A DNA stretch of 64,000 nt. It comes from Chromohalobacter sp. 11-W. Lineage in GTDB: Bacteria > Pseudomonadota > Gammaproteobacteria > Pseudomonadales > Halomonadaceae. The position numbers and the translations under genes were made by a program. The notes beneath the pieces are model-generated. The model saw nothing but the letters and a program-made list of their open reading frames with translations, made no database searches and was not told the origin of the DNA. This document shows, one piece after another, positions 27,262 to 37,070 of the stretch; position 1 is the first letter of the stretch, and the number at the start of each line of letters is the position of its first letter. The DNA is taken from NCBI RefSeq assembly GCF_029889905.1, contig NZ_JARANZ010000001.1:310001-374000 (forward strand), read 5' to 3'.

Positions 27262-28560
27262 TCAGGCGGACTCACGAAACGGATTGCGCGGGTCCTCGTT
27301 CCAGCTCATGTAGGGTTTGTCGCTTGGCTGCGGCACCATGCTGATGCAGTCTTCGACCGGGCAGGTGATCTGGCACAGGTTGCAGCCCACACACTCCTCC
27401 TCGATCACCTCGTAGCGCCGCGCGCCGCTGGCGTCGATCAGCTTGGCGATCGACTGATGCGAGGTGTCCTCGCAGGCGATGTAGCAGCGCCCGCACTGGA
27501 TGCACGTGTCCTGATCGATGTGCGCGATAGTCTGGAAGTTCATGTCCAGATACTTCCAATCGGTGGTATTGGCCACTGCCTTGCCGGAGAACTCGGCGAG
27601 GCTGCGATAGCCCTTCTCGGCCATCCAGCGCGCCAGGCCGTCCTGCATTTCCTCGACGATGCGAAAGCCGTGGAGCATGGCGGCGGTACATACCTGCATC
27701 GCGCCGGCCCCCAGCGCGGCGAACTCCGCGGCGTCGCGCCAGTTGGAGATGCCACCGATACCGCAGATCGGCAGACCTTGAGTCTCTGGATCGCGGGCGA
27801 TCTCGGCGACCATGTTCATGGCGATCGGCTTGACCGCCGCGCCGCAGTAGCCGCCGTGGGTGCTCTGGCTGCCCACGGTGGGTTTGGCGACCATGTTATC
27901 GAGATCGATCGAGGTGATCGAGTTGATGGTATTGATCAGTGATACTGCGTCGGCGCCGCCGCGCATCGCCGCCCGTGCTGGGGCGCGGATGTCGGTGATG
28001 TTGGGCGTCAGCTTGACGATTACCGGCTTGGAATAATACTGCTTGCACCAGCGCGTGACCTGCTCGATCAGGTCGGGGTTCTGGCCTACCGCGGCGCCCA
28101 TGCCGCGCTCGGGCATGCCGTGCGGGCAACCCAGGTTGAGCTCGATACCGTCGGCGCCGGTGGCTTCCACCAGTGGCAGGATCGCCTTCCAGCTCTCCTC
28201 GACGCAGGGCACCATCAGCGAGACGATCAACGCGCGGTCGGGCCAGCGCTTCTTGACCTCGGTGATCTCGCGCAGGTTGATCTCCAGGCTTCGGTCGGTG
28301 ATCAGCTCGATGTTGTTGAAGCCCAACACCTCGCGGTTCTTGCCGAAGTGCGCCGAATAGCGCGACGACACGTTGACCGCCGCGGGGTCCTCACCGAGGG
28401 TCTTCCAGACCACGCCACCCCAACCGGCCTCATAGGCGCGCTCGACGTTGTAGGCCTTGTCGGTGGGCGGGGCGGACGCCAGCCAGAAGGGGTTGGGCGA
28501 GCGGATGCCGGCGAATTCGATGCTTAGATCGACGTTGGGCTTTTTCGCGGATGCCTTCAT
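27262..28560 (-). CDS. preA: NAD-dependent dihydropyrimidine dehydrogenase subunit PreA
   Basis: A 432-residue protein combining a dihydroorotate-dehydrogenase-like FMN barrel (residues about 10-310; IELNLGCPHGMPERGMG carries the active-site region with catalytic Cys) with two C-terminal [4Fe-4S] clusters (CIQCGRCYIAC and CVGCNLCQITCP). With PreT it reduces uracil or thymine to the dihydro form, or the reverse. The start overlaps the preT stop by one base (TAATG), so the two are coupled. It is the last gene of the leftward operon. Confidence 0.95.
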   Translation of the reverse strand: MKASAKKPNVDLSIEFAGIRSPNPFWLASAPPTDKAYNVERAYEAGWGGVVWKTLGEDPAAVNVSSRYSAHFGKNREVLGFNNIELITDRSLEINLREITEVKKRWPDRALIVSLMVPCVEESWKAILPLVEATGADGIELNLGCPHGMPERGMGAAVGQNPDLIEQVTRWCKQYYSKPVIVKLTPNITDIRAPARAAMRGGADAVSLINTINSITSIDLDNMVAKPTVGSQSTHGGYCGAAVKPIAMNMVAEIARDPETQGLPICGIGGISNWRDAAEFAALGAGAMQVCTAAMLHGFRIVEEMQDGLARWMAEKGYRSLAEFSGKAVANTTDWKYLDMNFQTIAHIDQDTCIQCGRCYIACEDTSHQSIAKLIDASGARRYEVIEEECVGCNLCQITCPVEDCISMVPQPSDKPYMSWNEDPRNPFRESA

Positions 28561-29939
28561 TACGCGACCTCCTGCTGGGCCATGATCTCGTTGTGGATGG
28601 CCTGGGCGGCCAGCTTGCCGTGCTGCACGGCCTGGACGGTAAGGTCCTGTCCGGCTGCGATGCAGTCGCCGCCGGCAAACACGCCGGCCAGAGAGGTGCG
28701 AAAGTTGCCGTCGACCTCGATCTTGCCGGCTTCCTGGCCGAGCTGGCCGGCTCTGGCGTCGCTCAGGCTGGCGGCGTCGAAGGCCTGGCCGATCGCCGTG
28801 AACACCGCGTCGGCAGGGATGTCGAGGGTTTCGCCGGTGGTAGCCAGCGCCCCACCGCGGGACTCGGTGCGCGCGAAACGCATGCCGGCCACGCGTCCGG
28901 TATCGTCGAGCAGAACCTGTTCGGGCTGGGCCCAGGTGACGATACGTACGCCGTTGGCCTTGGCGATTTCCTGTTCGTGGCCGGTGGCGGCCATCGACTC
29001 GACCCCGCGCCGGTAGACCAGGGTGACCGCGTCGGCACCCAGGCGAGCCATTTGCACCGCCATGTCGATGGCGGTATTGCCGGCCCCGATCACCACGCAG
29101 CGCTTCGCCAGCGGCAACTCGCTCAGGTCATCGGTCTGGCGCAGCTCCTTGATGTAGTCGGTGGCGGGCATCAAGCCCACGGCGTGTTCCCCGGTCAAGC
29201 CGAGCTGGCGGCTGGTGCCGAGGCCCAGGCCCAGAAACACCGAGTCATAGTCGCGTTGCAGGGTGTCGAGAGCGAGATTGTCACCCAGACGTTGGCCGTG
29301 GCGGATCTCGATGCCACCGATCTCGAGCAGGAAGTCGATCTCCTTTTGGGCGTAGTCGTCGACCAGCTTGTAGCGGGCAATGCCGTATTCGTTGAGGCCG
29401 CCGGTCTTGGCTTCGGCCTCGAAGATCGTCACCCGGTGACCGTAGGTGGCCAGGCGATGCGCGCAAGACAGTCCGGCCGGCCCGGCGCCGACGATGGCAA
29501 TGTGCTTGCCGGTGTCGGCGGCGCGCATGAATGGATGGCCGTCGAAGTGCATGTGATCGACGGCGTGGCGTTGTAGCAGGCCGATCAGCACCGGTTGGCA
29601 CTCGGCATCGTGATTGCGCACGCAACTTTGCTCGCAGAGGATCTCGGTGGGACAGACGCGGGCGCAACTGCCCCCGAGGATGTTCTCCTCGAGAATGGTT
29701 TGTGCGGCGCCGTTGATGTTGTCCTCGGCGATCTCGCGGATGAAGCGCGGAATGTCGATATCCGACGGACAGGCTTCGACGCAGGGCGCATCAAAACAGT
29801 ACAGGCAGCGCTGGCTCTCGATGAACGCCTGGCGCTGGGTCAGCGGCGGGTGCAGGTCACTGAAGTTGGCCTCGAGCGCGGTAGTGCTATCACGGGTGCC
29901 ATCGCCGGCTCGGGTCAGGTGGTTGAGAGGGTGGGTCAC
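28560..29939 (-). CDS. preT: NAD-dependent dihydropyrimidine dehydrogenase subunit PreT
   Basis: A 459-residue flavoprotein with N-terminal iron-sulfur cysteines (CLYCFDAPCVEACPSDIDIP; CARVCPTEILCEQSC) of the glutamate-synthase small-subunit type, an FAD fold (IAIVGAGPAGLSCAHRLA) and an NAD fold (VVIGAGNTAIDMAVQ). It carries electrons from NAD(P)H to the PreA FMN. Translation probably starts at GTG 29939 with AAGGAG 8 bp upstream. It is preceded by the dihydropyrimidinase gene on the same strand after 89 bp. Confidence 0.94.
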   Translation of the reverse strand: MTHPLNHLTRAGDGTRDSTTALEANFSDLHPPLTQRQAFIESQRCLYCFDAPCVEACPSDIDIPRFIREIAEDNINGAAQTILEENILGGSCARVCPTEILCEQSCVRNHDAECQPVLIGLLQRHAVDHMHFDGHPFMRAADTGKHIAIVGAGPAGLSCAHRLATYGHRVTIFEAEAKTGGLNEYGIARYKLVDDYAQKEIDFLLEIGGIEIRHGQRLGDNLALDTLQRDYDSVFLGLGLGTSRQLGLTGEHAVGLMPATDYIKELRQTDDLSELPLAKRCVVIGAGNTAIDMAVQMARLGADAVTLVYRRGVESMAATGHEQEIAKANGVRIVTWAQPEQVLLDDTGRVAGMRFARTESRGGALATTGETLDIPADAVFTAIGQAFDAASLSDARAGQLGQEAGKIEVDGNFRTSLAGVFAGGDCIAAGQDLTVQAVQHGKLAAQAIHNEIMAQQEVA

Positions 29940-30028
29940 GGTAGCTCTCCTTCGGCACCGCCGTTCGCTTAGAGCGCATCGGCGGGCCGCTTTTTGTTAT
30001 GCAATTCGGTCAGCGACGAAGGTGCGGC

Positions 30029-31673
<1,645 letters not shown>

Positions 31674-32540
31674 TTATTCGCCGTCGGTGAGCCGCGTATA
31701 GGTCTCCGGCCGGCGGTCGCGGAAGAACTGCCAGGTGTTGCGAATCTCGCGGACCATCGCCAGATCGACCTCGTGAATCAGCAGTTCGTCCTCGCTGGCG
31801 CTGGCCTTGGCTTCGATCTGGCCGCGCGGGTTGGCGATATAGGAGTTGCCGTAGAATTCGCCGATGTTCCAAGGCGCTTCAGTGCCGACGCGGTTGATGG
31901 CGGCGACGAAGCAGCCGTTGGCGGCGGCCGAGGCGGGCTGTTCGAGTTCCCACAGGTATTGCGACAGGCCGGCGACGGTCGCCGAGGGGTTGAAGATGAT
32001 CTCGGCGCCGTTGAGTGCCAGGGCGCGCCAGCCTTCGGGGAAGTGGCGGTCGTAGCAGATATACACGCCGATCTTGCCGTAGGCGGTGTCGAAGACCGGC
32101 CAGTTCGACTTGCCCGGCTTGAAGAAGTACTTCTCCCAGAAGCCGGCGACCTGGGGAATGTGTGTCTTGTGGTACTTGCCGAGATAGCTGCCGTCGGCAT
32201 CGAATACTGCCGCGGTGTTGTAGTAGATGCCCGGGCCGGTCTCCTCGAAGATGGGCACGATGATCACCATGTGATGCTTGGCCGCGAGTTTCTGCATCAT
32301 CTGGCAGGTCGGCCCTTCGGGGACTTTCTCGGCGGCGGCGTACCACTTCTTGTCCTGGCTGGGGCAGAAGTAGGGCTGGTTGAAGACTTCCTGGAAACAC
32401 AGCACCTGGACACCGGCCTCGGCGGCTTGCTCGATGTAGGGCAAATGCGCCTCGTTCATGGCATCGCGGATAGCGGCCGGCTCGAGGTCGGTCTCGGCCT
32501 TCAAGGCCATCTGGATCAAGCCGATCTTTACTTTTTCCAT
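31674..32540 (-). CDS. Beta-ureidopropionase (N-carbamoyl-beta-alanine amidohydrolase)
   Basis: A 288-residue nitrilase-superfamily amidase. The catalytic triad is visible: Glu in CFQEVFNQPYF, Lys in KYHKTHIPQ, and Cys in VYICYDRHFPEG. The VGTEAPWNIGEFYGNSY stretch fits the N-carbamoyl-amino-acid hydrolase group. It releases beta-alanine (or beta-aminoisobutyrate), CO2 and ammonia, the third step of reductive pyrimidine breakdown. ATG 32540 has GAGGA 8 bp upstream; the TTG just before it is less likely. It is the promoter-proximal gene of the operon ending in preA. Confidence 0.93.
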   Translation of the reverse strand: MEKVKIGLIQMALKAETDLEPAAIRDAMNEAHLPYIEQAAEAGVQVLCFQEVFNQPYFCPSQDKKWYAAAEKVPEGPTCQMMQKLAAKHHMVIIVPIFEETGPGIYYNTAAVFDADGSYLGKYHKTHIPQVAGFWEKYFFKPGKSNWPVFDTAYGKIGVYICYDRHFPEGWRALALNGAEIIFNPSATVAGLSQYLWELEQPASAAANGCFVAAINRVGTEAPWNIGEFYGNSYIANPRGQIEAKASASEDELLIHEVDLAMVREIRNTWQFFRDRRPETYTRLTDGE

Positions 32541-32743
32541 CAATCAATCCTCATCTTGTGCTTGTTGTTAACGCTCGTCATGCGTCGGCATGTATTGATT
32601 CTCTTTTTCTAAAACCTGTCTGTAGAGTCAGGATAGTAAAAACCTAGTCGCTCTTCAGGTATTATTTCAAGATGTTTTTAAAATTTTCGTCATGGTCTTA
32701 AAATAGTGTAACTCATTAATTAACAACGAATTCCCTATAAGGA

Positions 32744-32759
32744 TGCAGGGCATGCACCA
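32744..32759 (-). promoter_or_regulatory. Weak sigma-54 candidate for the pyrimidine operon
   Basis: On the minus strand TGGTGCATGCCCTGCA has GG-N10-GC spacing, but the -24 box departs from TGGCACG and it is about 200 bp from the first gene. Confidence 0.35.
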
Positions 32760-33060
32760 AGCCTTTCATTCAAAAATATGAGTTATTTTTTACTTTTAAA
32801 ACATATAGATATGATGTTTATCAAGACAAATGGGAAGGCTGAGTGGCGTTGTTATGCACCATTATAGAAATTGTCTAGAGTGTCAGGATGCTTGCCATCC
32901 AGCCCGATAAGGCATGCTTAATGTTCGTAGTGATGATATCGCTCAAAAGTTGACGATATAGGCAGGATTGATTGGTTTATTGAAATCAATGACTTGTTGC
33001 AAGCGGCCAGGGTCGCCTAGGGCGGCTTTCAAGGGTGCCCCTTCATCAAAACGTCAAGTT

Positions 33061-33075
33061 GGGCACGCTTTTTGC
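33061..33075 (+). promoter_or_regulatory. Sigma-54 promoter of the NCS1 permease
   Basis: GGGCACGCTTTTTGC keeps GG-N10-GC, a near-exact -24 box (GGCACG) and TTTTTGC at -12. The predicted start near 33087 gives a leader of about 77 bases. Confidence 0.65.
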
Positions 33076-33163
33076 GGGAAAGTGGCAAGCGACAGTCAGT
33101 ATTCAACACAACGCATGGCTTCCCGGTGCGGGGAGTCGGCGGCCGCATGAGGAGATAACAACA

Positions 33164-34669
33164 ATGACGGCAAACACTTCACGCTCGGTACAGCGTGGCG
33201 ATCTCGTCGAGCTCGAGGTCGGTGACGATGTTCGGGAAAGTTCACGCTTCAATGAGGATATCGCCCCGACACGACTCGAAGAGCGTACTTGGTCGCGTTG
33301 GAACGTCGCGGCCTTGTGGGTCGGTCTGTCGATTTGCGTACCGACCTACACGCTGGGCGGCATCCTGACCGCTTACTTCGGCCTCTCGGTGAGCGAGGCG
33401 TTGGTCACGATCTTGATTGCCAATATCGTGATCCTGGTGCCCCTGACGCTGAACGCCTTCCCTGGCACCAAGTTCGGCATCCCGTTTCCGGTGGTGCTGC
33501 GCTCGTCGTTCGGTATTCGTGGCTCCAACGTTCCCTGCCTGATCAGGGCACTGGTCGGGTGCGGCTGGTTCGGCATTCAGACGATGTTCGGTGGGCTGGC
33601 GATTCACCTTTTGCTGTCGGCGGTCTTTCCGCCCTGGCGTGGGCTGGAAGGGCTCGGCGAGGTGATCGGCTTCTTCCTGTTCGGTGCCATGAATCTTTAT
33701 GTGGTGATCCGCGGTGCCGAGTCGATCAAGTGGCTGGAAACCCTTTCGGCGCCGCTGCTGTTGGCGGTCGCTGTTGGCTTGATGGTGTGGGCCATGCCGC
33801 ACGTATCGATGACCGAGCTGTTGAGCCAGCCGCCGTCGCGACCCGAGGGCGAGCCGGTATACGGCTACTTTTTCGCCGGACTGACGGCCATGGTGGGTTT
33901 CTGGGCGACCCTATCGCTCAATATTCCCGACTTCAGTCGTTTTGCCAAGAGTCAGAAGGACCAGATCGTTGGCCAGATCATCGGCTTACCGCTGACGATG
34001 TTCTTCTTTGCCTCGCTCGGCGTTGTCATGACGGCGGCGTCGGCGTCGCTGGTGGGTGAAACGATTGCCGACCCGGTGAACTTGATCGGGCGTATCGACA
34101 ATCCTTTCTGGGTGGTCATCGCCATGGTGCTGATCATCATCGCGACGATCTCGACCAATACCGCCGGCAATATCGTGTCGCCGACCAACGACTTTCAGAA
34201 TATCGCGCCCAAGCTGATCAATCAGACGCGTGGCACGCTGATGACCGGTCTGGTCGGGGTGCTGCTGATGGGGTATGACCTGCTGCAGAAAGCCGGCGTG
34301 ATCGTTTCCGACGTGACCCTCGAGAGCCTGTATTCCAACTGGTTGCTGGGGTATTCGAGCCTGTTGGGGCCGATCGCTGGGATCATGATCGTCGATTACT
34401 TCCTGATCAAGCGCCAGAAACTCGACGTTGCCAGCCTGTACAAGGACGGTGCGGCCTATCCGGCTTACAATCCGGCCGGTTTCATCGCCTTCTTCGTGCC
34501 GGTGGCGCTGACTGTCTTCTCGCTGACGACGGGCGCCTGGACCTGGTTCTACGATTACGGCTGGTTTACCGGCTCGGCGTTGGGAGCAGCGATCTATTAT
34601 GTGGCAAGCCACCGACTCGCCAAGCCGGTGAGCCAAGATGATGTCGTTTCCGATAAAGTGGGCACCTGA
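33164..34669 (+). CDS. NCS1-family nucleobase permease (cytosine/uracil/hydantoin type)
   Basis: A 501-residue membrane protein with about twelve hydrophobic segments. LWVGLSICVPTYTLGGILTAYFG near residue 50 and FGIRGSNVPCLIRALVGCGWFGIQT are hallmarks of nucleobase:cation symporter-1 proteins. Lying head-to-head with the pyrimidine catabolic operon, it probably imports uracil, thymine or the corresponding dihydro-compound; allantoin or cytosine are alternatives. ATG 33164 follows GAGGAGATAACAACA; an upstream in-frame start would cross the sigma-54 element and is rejected. Confidence 0.9.
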   Translation: MTANTSRSVQRGDLVELEVGDDVRESSRFNEDIAPTRLEERTWSRWNVAALWVGLSICVPTYTLGGILTAYFGLSVSEALVTILIANIVILVPLTLNAFPGTKFGIPFPVVLRSSFGIRGSNVPCLIRALVGCGWFGIQTMFGGLAIHLLLSAVFPPWRGLEGLGEVIGFFLFGAMNLYVVIRGAESIKWLETLSAPLLLAVAVGLMVWAMPHVSMTELLSQPPSRPEGEPVYGYFFAGLTAMVGFWATLSLNIPDFSRFAKSQKDQIVGQIIGLPLTMFFFASLGVVMTAASASLVGETIADPVNLIGRIDNPFWVVIAMVLIIIATISTNTAGNIVSPTNDFQNIAPKLINQTRGTLMTGLVGVLLMGYDLLQKAGVIVSDVTLESLYSNWLLGYSSLLGPIAGIMIVDYFLIKRQKLDVASLYKDGAAYPAYNPAGFIAFFVPVALTVFSLTTGAWTWFYDYGWFTGSALGAAIYYVASHRLAKPVSQDDVVSDKVGT

Positions 34670-34712
34670 GCGAGCGCGATGCGGTCATCGTGATGTCCTG
34701 TTGTCTACACGC

Positions 34713-34740
34713 AAACCACCGCCCAAGGGCGGTGGTTTTT
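34713..34740. terminator. Bidirectional terminator between permease and nitrate transporter
   Basis: AACCACCGCCC-aag-GGGCGGTGGTT followed by TTT, with A-runs on the other side, so it can serve both converging genes. Confidence 0.9.
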
Positions 34741-34766
34741 ACGTGGGTCAATAAGGAAGATGTGGT

Positions 34767-36122
34767 TCAACGTGCCGCAATGGCATCGACGGGAGTTGCG
34801 TTGCCTGCGGCGGCGTCGCGATAGGCGGCGTCTTCTTCGGCCAGAACCTGCGGCGAGAATCGGACGAGCATGGTGCAAAAGGAGGCGAGCATAACCGCAA
34901 CGCCGAGGAAGAAGAGGCCTTGCTGATAGGAAAGCGATTCGCTGCGAAACAGAAATCCCGCCGCCACGGCGCCAGCGTTGCCGCCCGCGCCGACGATGCC
35001 GGCCACGGCGCCGAGGGCCTTCTTGTTGATGAACGGTACGATCCCGAAGGTGGCGCCTTCCGCCATCTGGGTGAATAGGCTGAAGACCAGCATGATGCCG
35101 ATGGCGAGCGCCAGCGTTTGCATCTGGGCGAATCCCATCAGAGCGATGCCTTCGCAGAACATGGCGATGAATAGCCAACGCACGCGACCCTTGAGACCAC
35201 CCTGGCGGGCGAAAAGATCTGAGAAAATGCCGCCCAAGGTACGAGCGAACAGGTTCATTAGTCCAAATAGCCCAGCGATGAGTCCGGCGGTAGCCAGGTC
35301 GAGCTCGAAGTTATCGAAGAAGTAAATGGCGGCGATATTGTTGATGGTCAGCTCGACGCCGAAGCAGGCTGCGTAGACGATGAACAGCGCCCAGACGCGT
35401 ACATCCTGCATGGCGGCGCCAAAGCTTTGCGCCATGCCGTGCTCCTTCTCGGCATAGGGGAGCTCACCGCGCGCTCGCAGCGCGTCGAAGTCGCCGTTCG
35501 GTGCATCTTGGGTAAAGAAGTAGTAAGCGATACCGGTCGCGAACAGTACGATGCCGGGCACCACCATGGCCAGGCGCCAGCCTAGCGCTTCATTCACGCC
35601 CAGCATCATGATGCCGGCGAAGACCAAGGGCATGAGGATTTGCGTCGTGCCGCCGCCCAGGTTGCCCCAGCCCGCCGTGGTGGCGTTGGCGGTGCCGACA
35701 ACGTTGGGCGCGAACATGATCGAGGAATGATACTGGGTAATGACGAAGGAGGCGCCGATTGCGCCGATGGCCAGCCGCGCCAACAGGAAGGTTTCAAAGT
35801 TGTCGGCGAGGCCGATCAGCATTACCGGCAGGGAACCGAGGCACAACAGCCAAGTGTAAGCCTTGCGGGGGCCGATCTTGTCGCAGAGAAGCCCGATCAC
35901 CAGGCGTACCAGAACGGTAATGGCCACCGAGGCGATGATGGTGTTGCCGATCTGGGTTTTGCTCAGGTCAAGGTCTTCACGTACTACGGCCATCAGCGGG
36001 GCGATGCCGAACCAGCCGAAGAAGCAGACGTGGAATGCGAACCACGACATGTGGAAGGCGCGCATCTGTGGTGTCTTGAGGCTGAAAAGCCGTATCTTGT
36101 TGGCTTTGTTGCGGATTTCCAT
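34767..36122 (-). CDS. Nitrate/nitrite transporter, NarK/NasA MFS type
   Basis: A 451-residue major-facilitator protein with about twelve membrane segments. It carries both nitrate signatures: the glycine-rich ATTAGWGNLGGGTTQ in segment 5 and GAGGNAGAVAAGF in segment 11, and the first-half motif LCDKIGPRKAY. The short form without extra loops and the link to nasTS point to assimilatory uptake. AGAGGATG precedes the ATG. A sigma-54 promoter lies about 140 bp upstream, divergent from nasT, so uptake would follow nitrogen limitation as the reductases do. Confidence 0.93.
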   Translation of the reverse strand: MEIRNKANKIRLFSLKTPQMRAFHMSWFAFHVCFFGWFGIAPLMAVVREDLDLSKTQIGNTIIASVAITVLVRLVIGLLCDKIGPRKAYTWLLCLGSLPVMLIGLADNFETFLLARLAIGAIGASFVITQYHSSIMFAPNVVGTANATTAGWGNLGGGTTQILMPLVFAGIMMLGVNEALGWRLAMVVPGIVLFATGIAYYFFTQDAPNGDFDALRARGELPYAEKEHGMAQSFGAAMQDVRVWALFIVYAACFGVELTINNIAAIYFFDNFELDLATAGLIAGLFGLMNLFARTLGGIFSDLFARQGGLKGRVRWLFIAMFCEGIALMGFAQMQTLALAIGIMLVFSLFTQMAEGATFGIVPFINKKALGAVAGIVGAGGNAGAVAAGFLFRSESLSYQQGLFFLGVAVMLASFCTMLVRFSPQVLAEEDAAYRDAAAGNATPVDAIAAR

Positions 36123-36257
36123 GGCTCATCCTCTAGCGTTGGAGTGGCGGTGATCGAACGTGACGTCGGCAACCTTCGTCAGGAAGGGCCGGGCCTGGGG
36201 TTCGACGCACTCGTACTCACTTGGCGAGCCTGGTCCACGTCTTGCTGTTCCATAAAA

Positions 36258-36273
36258 AGCAAAAGCCATGCCA
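36258..36273 (-). promoter_or_regulatory. Sigma-54 promoter of the nitrate transporter
   Basis: On the minus strand TGGCATGGCTTTTGCT fits TGGCACG-N4-TTGCT with only one substitution in the -24 box and the exact GG-N10-GC spacing. Confidence 0.75.
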
Positions 36274-36381
36274 ATGAAGCAGAGCGAGGATGAATGCCCC
36301 GGCTTATCCCTCCACAGCGGCGCATTGGCATGTTTTTGGTGCGCCTTGAAGCGCTATCGCACCTTTGTAATGCATCGTTGA

Positions 36382-36398
36382 CGCACTGCTGATGTGCA
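36382..36398. promoter_or_regulatory. NtrC-like site between transporter and nasT promoters
   Basis: CGCAC-TGCTGAT-GTGCA matches TGCAC-N7-GTGCA at nine of ten arm positions. It is about 110 bp upstream of the leftward and 40 bp upstream of the rightward sigma-54 element. Confidence 0.6.
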
Positions 36399-36434
36399 GA
36401 GTCCGTGTGGCATGGGCTGCCGCAGGGCATTACC

Positions 36435-36450
36435 TGGCATGTAACCTGCA
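36435..36450 (+). promoter_or_regulatory. Sigma-54 promoter of nasT-nasS
   Basis: TGGCATGTAACCTGCA has GG-N10-GC spacing and a near-consensus -24 box. The start would be near 36461, 25 bp before the nasT ATG. Confidence 0.6.
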
Positions 36451-36485
36451 TTACAACTCGACAAGCACCCAGGGGAGGAAAGCGC

Positions 36486-37064
36486 ATGACCGTGAAGGTG
36501 CTGATCGTGGATGCGCGTCCGGAACGTTCGCGAGCACTCGAACATGCGTTGCGCGACGCAGGATTCGAGGTCGTGACGCGTGCCGACGAGCATGACGATC
36601 TCTACGCCATCATGACGCGCGTCAAGCCGGATGCGGTGATCATCGATGCGGCGCTGCCCAGTCGCGATACCCTGGAGCATATGGGCCAACTGGGTCGCCG
36701 CTTCCCCAAGCCGATGATCATGCTCGCCGAGGAAGAAACGCCGGACTTGACGCGTGAAGCGACGAGTGCAGGCGTCAGCGCCTACGTGGTCGAGGATGTG
36801 CAGCCAGCGCTGGTGCGCTCGATGGTCAATGTGGCGATTGCCAGCTTCGAAGCGCATCGCGCTCTCAAGGGCGAACTGACCAAGACTCAGACCACGCTGG
36901 CGCAGCGGCGCACCATTGAGCGCGCCAAGAGCCAGTTGATGGAAACGCACGCGTTCAGCGAAGACGCCGCCTATCAGTGGCTACGCAAGCACGCCATGAA
37001 TCGTCGGCTGACCATTCACGAGGTGGCTCAGGTCGTCCTGGCCAGCGATGACGTCGAGTCGTAG
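36486..37064 (+). CDS. nasT: Nitrate-responsive ANTAR antiterminator
   Basis: A 192-residue AmiR/NasT protein: a receiver-like domain (residues about 4-120; KVLIVDARPERSR, AVIIDAALPSRD) and a C-terminal three-helix ANTAR domain (IERAKSQLMETHAFSEDAAYQWLRKHAMNRR region). ANTAR proteins bind paired hairpins in leader RNA and prevent formation of the following terminator. NasT is held inactive by NasS until nitrate binds NasS. Likely targets are the terminator-bearing leaders of nirB and nasA at 12.6-13.1 kb. GGAGGAAAGCGC precedes the ATG. nasS follows after 6 bp. Confidence 0.92.
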   Translation: MTVKVLIVDARPERSRALEHALRDAGFEVVTRADEHDDLYAIMTRVKPDAVIIDAALPSRDTLEHMGQLGRRFPKPMIMLAEEETPDLTREATSAGVSAYVVEDVQPALVRSMVNVAIASFEAHRALKGELTKTQTTLAQRRTIERAKSQLMETHAFSEDAAYQWLRKHAMNRRLTIHEVAQVVLASDDVES

Positions 37065-37070
37065 GAGACA

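Larger units (their letters stand above)
32541..33163. other. AT-rich divergent control region of the pyrimidine genes
   Basis: This 623-bp non-coding space separates the catabolic operon from the permease. The part 32600-32960 is markedly AT-rich compared with the surrounding DNA. It holds two NtrC-like half sites (TGCACCA at about 32754 and TGCACCA at about 32855), a strong rightward sigma-54 element and a weaker leftward one. No gene was recognised. Confidence 0.5.
36123..36485. promoter_or_regulatory. Divergent control region of the nitrate transporter and nasTS
   Basis: This 363-bp gap holds two opposed sigma-54 elements and an NtrC-like dyad between them. A second inverted pair GGTGCG-N14-CGCACC occurs at 36338-36363. 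No terminator hairpin like those before nirB and nasA was found on the transporter side. Confidence 0.55.
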
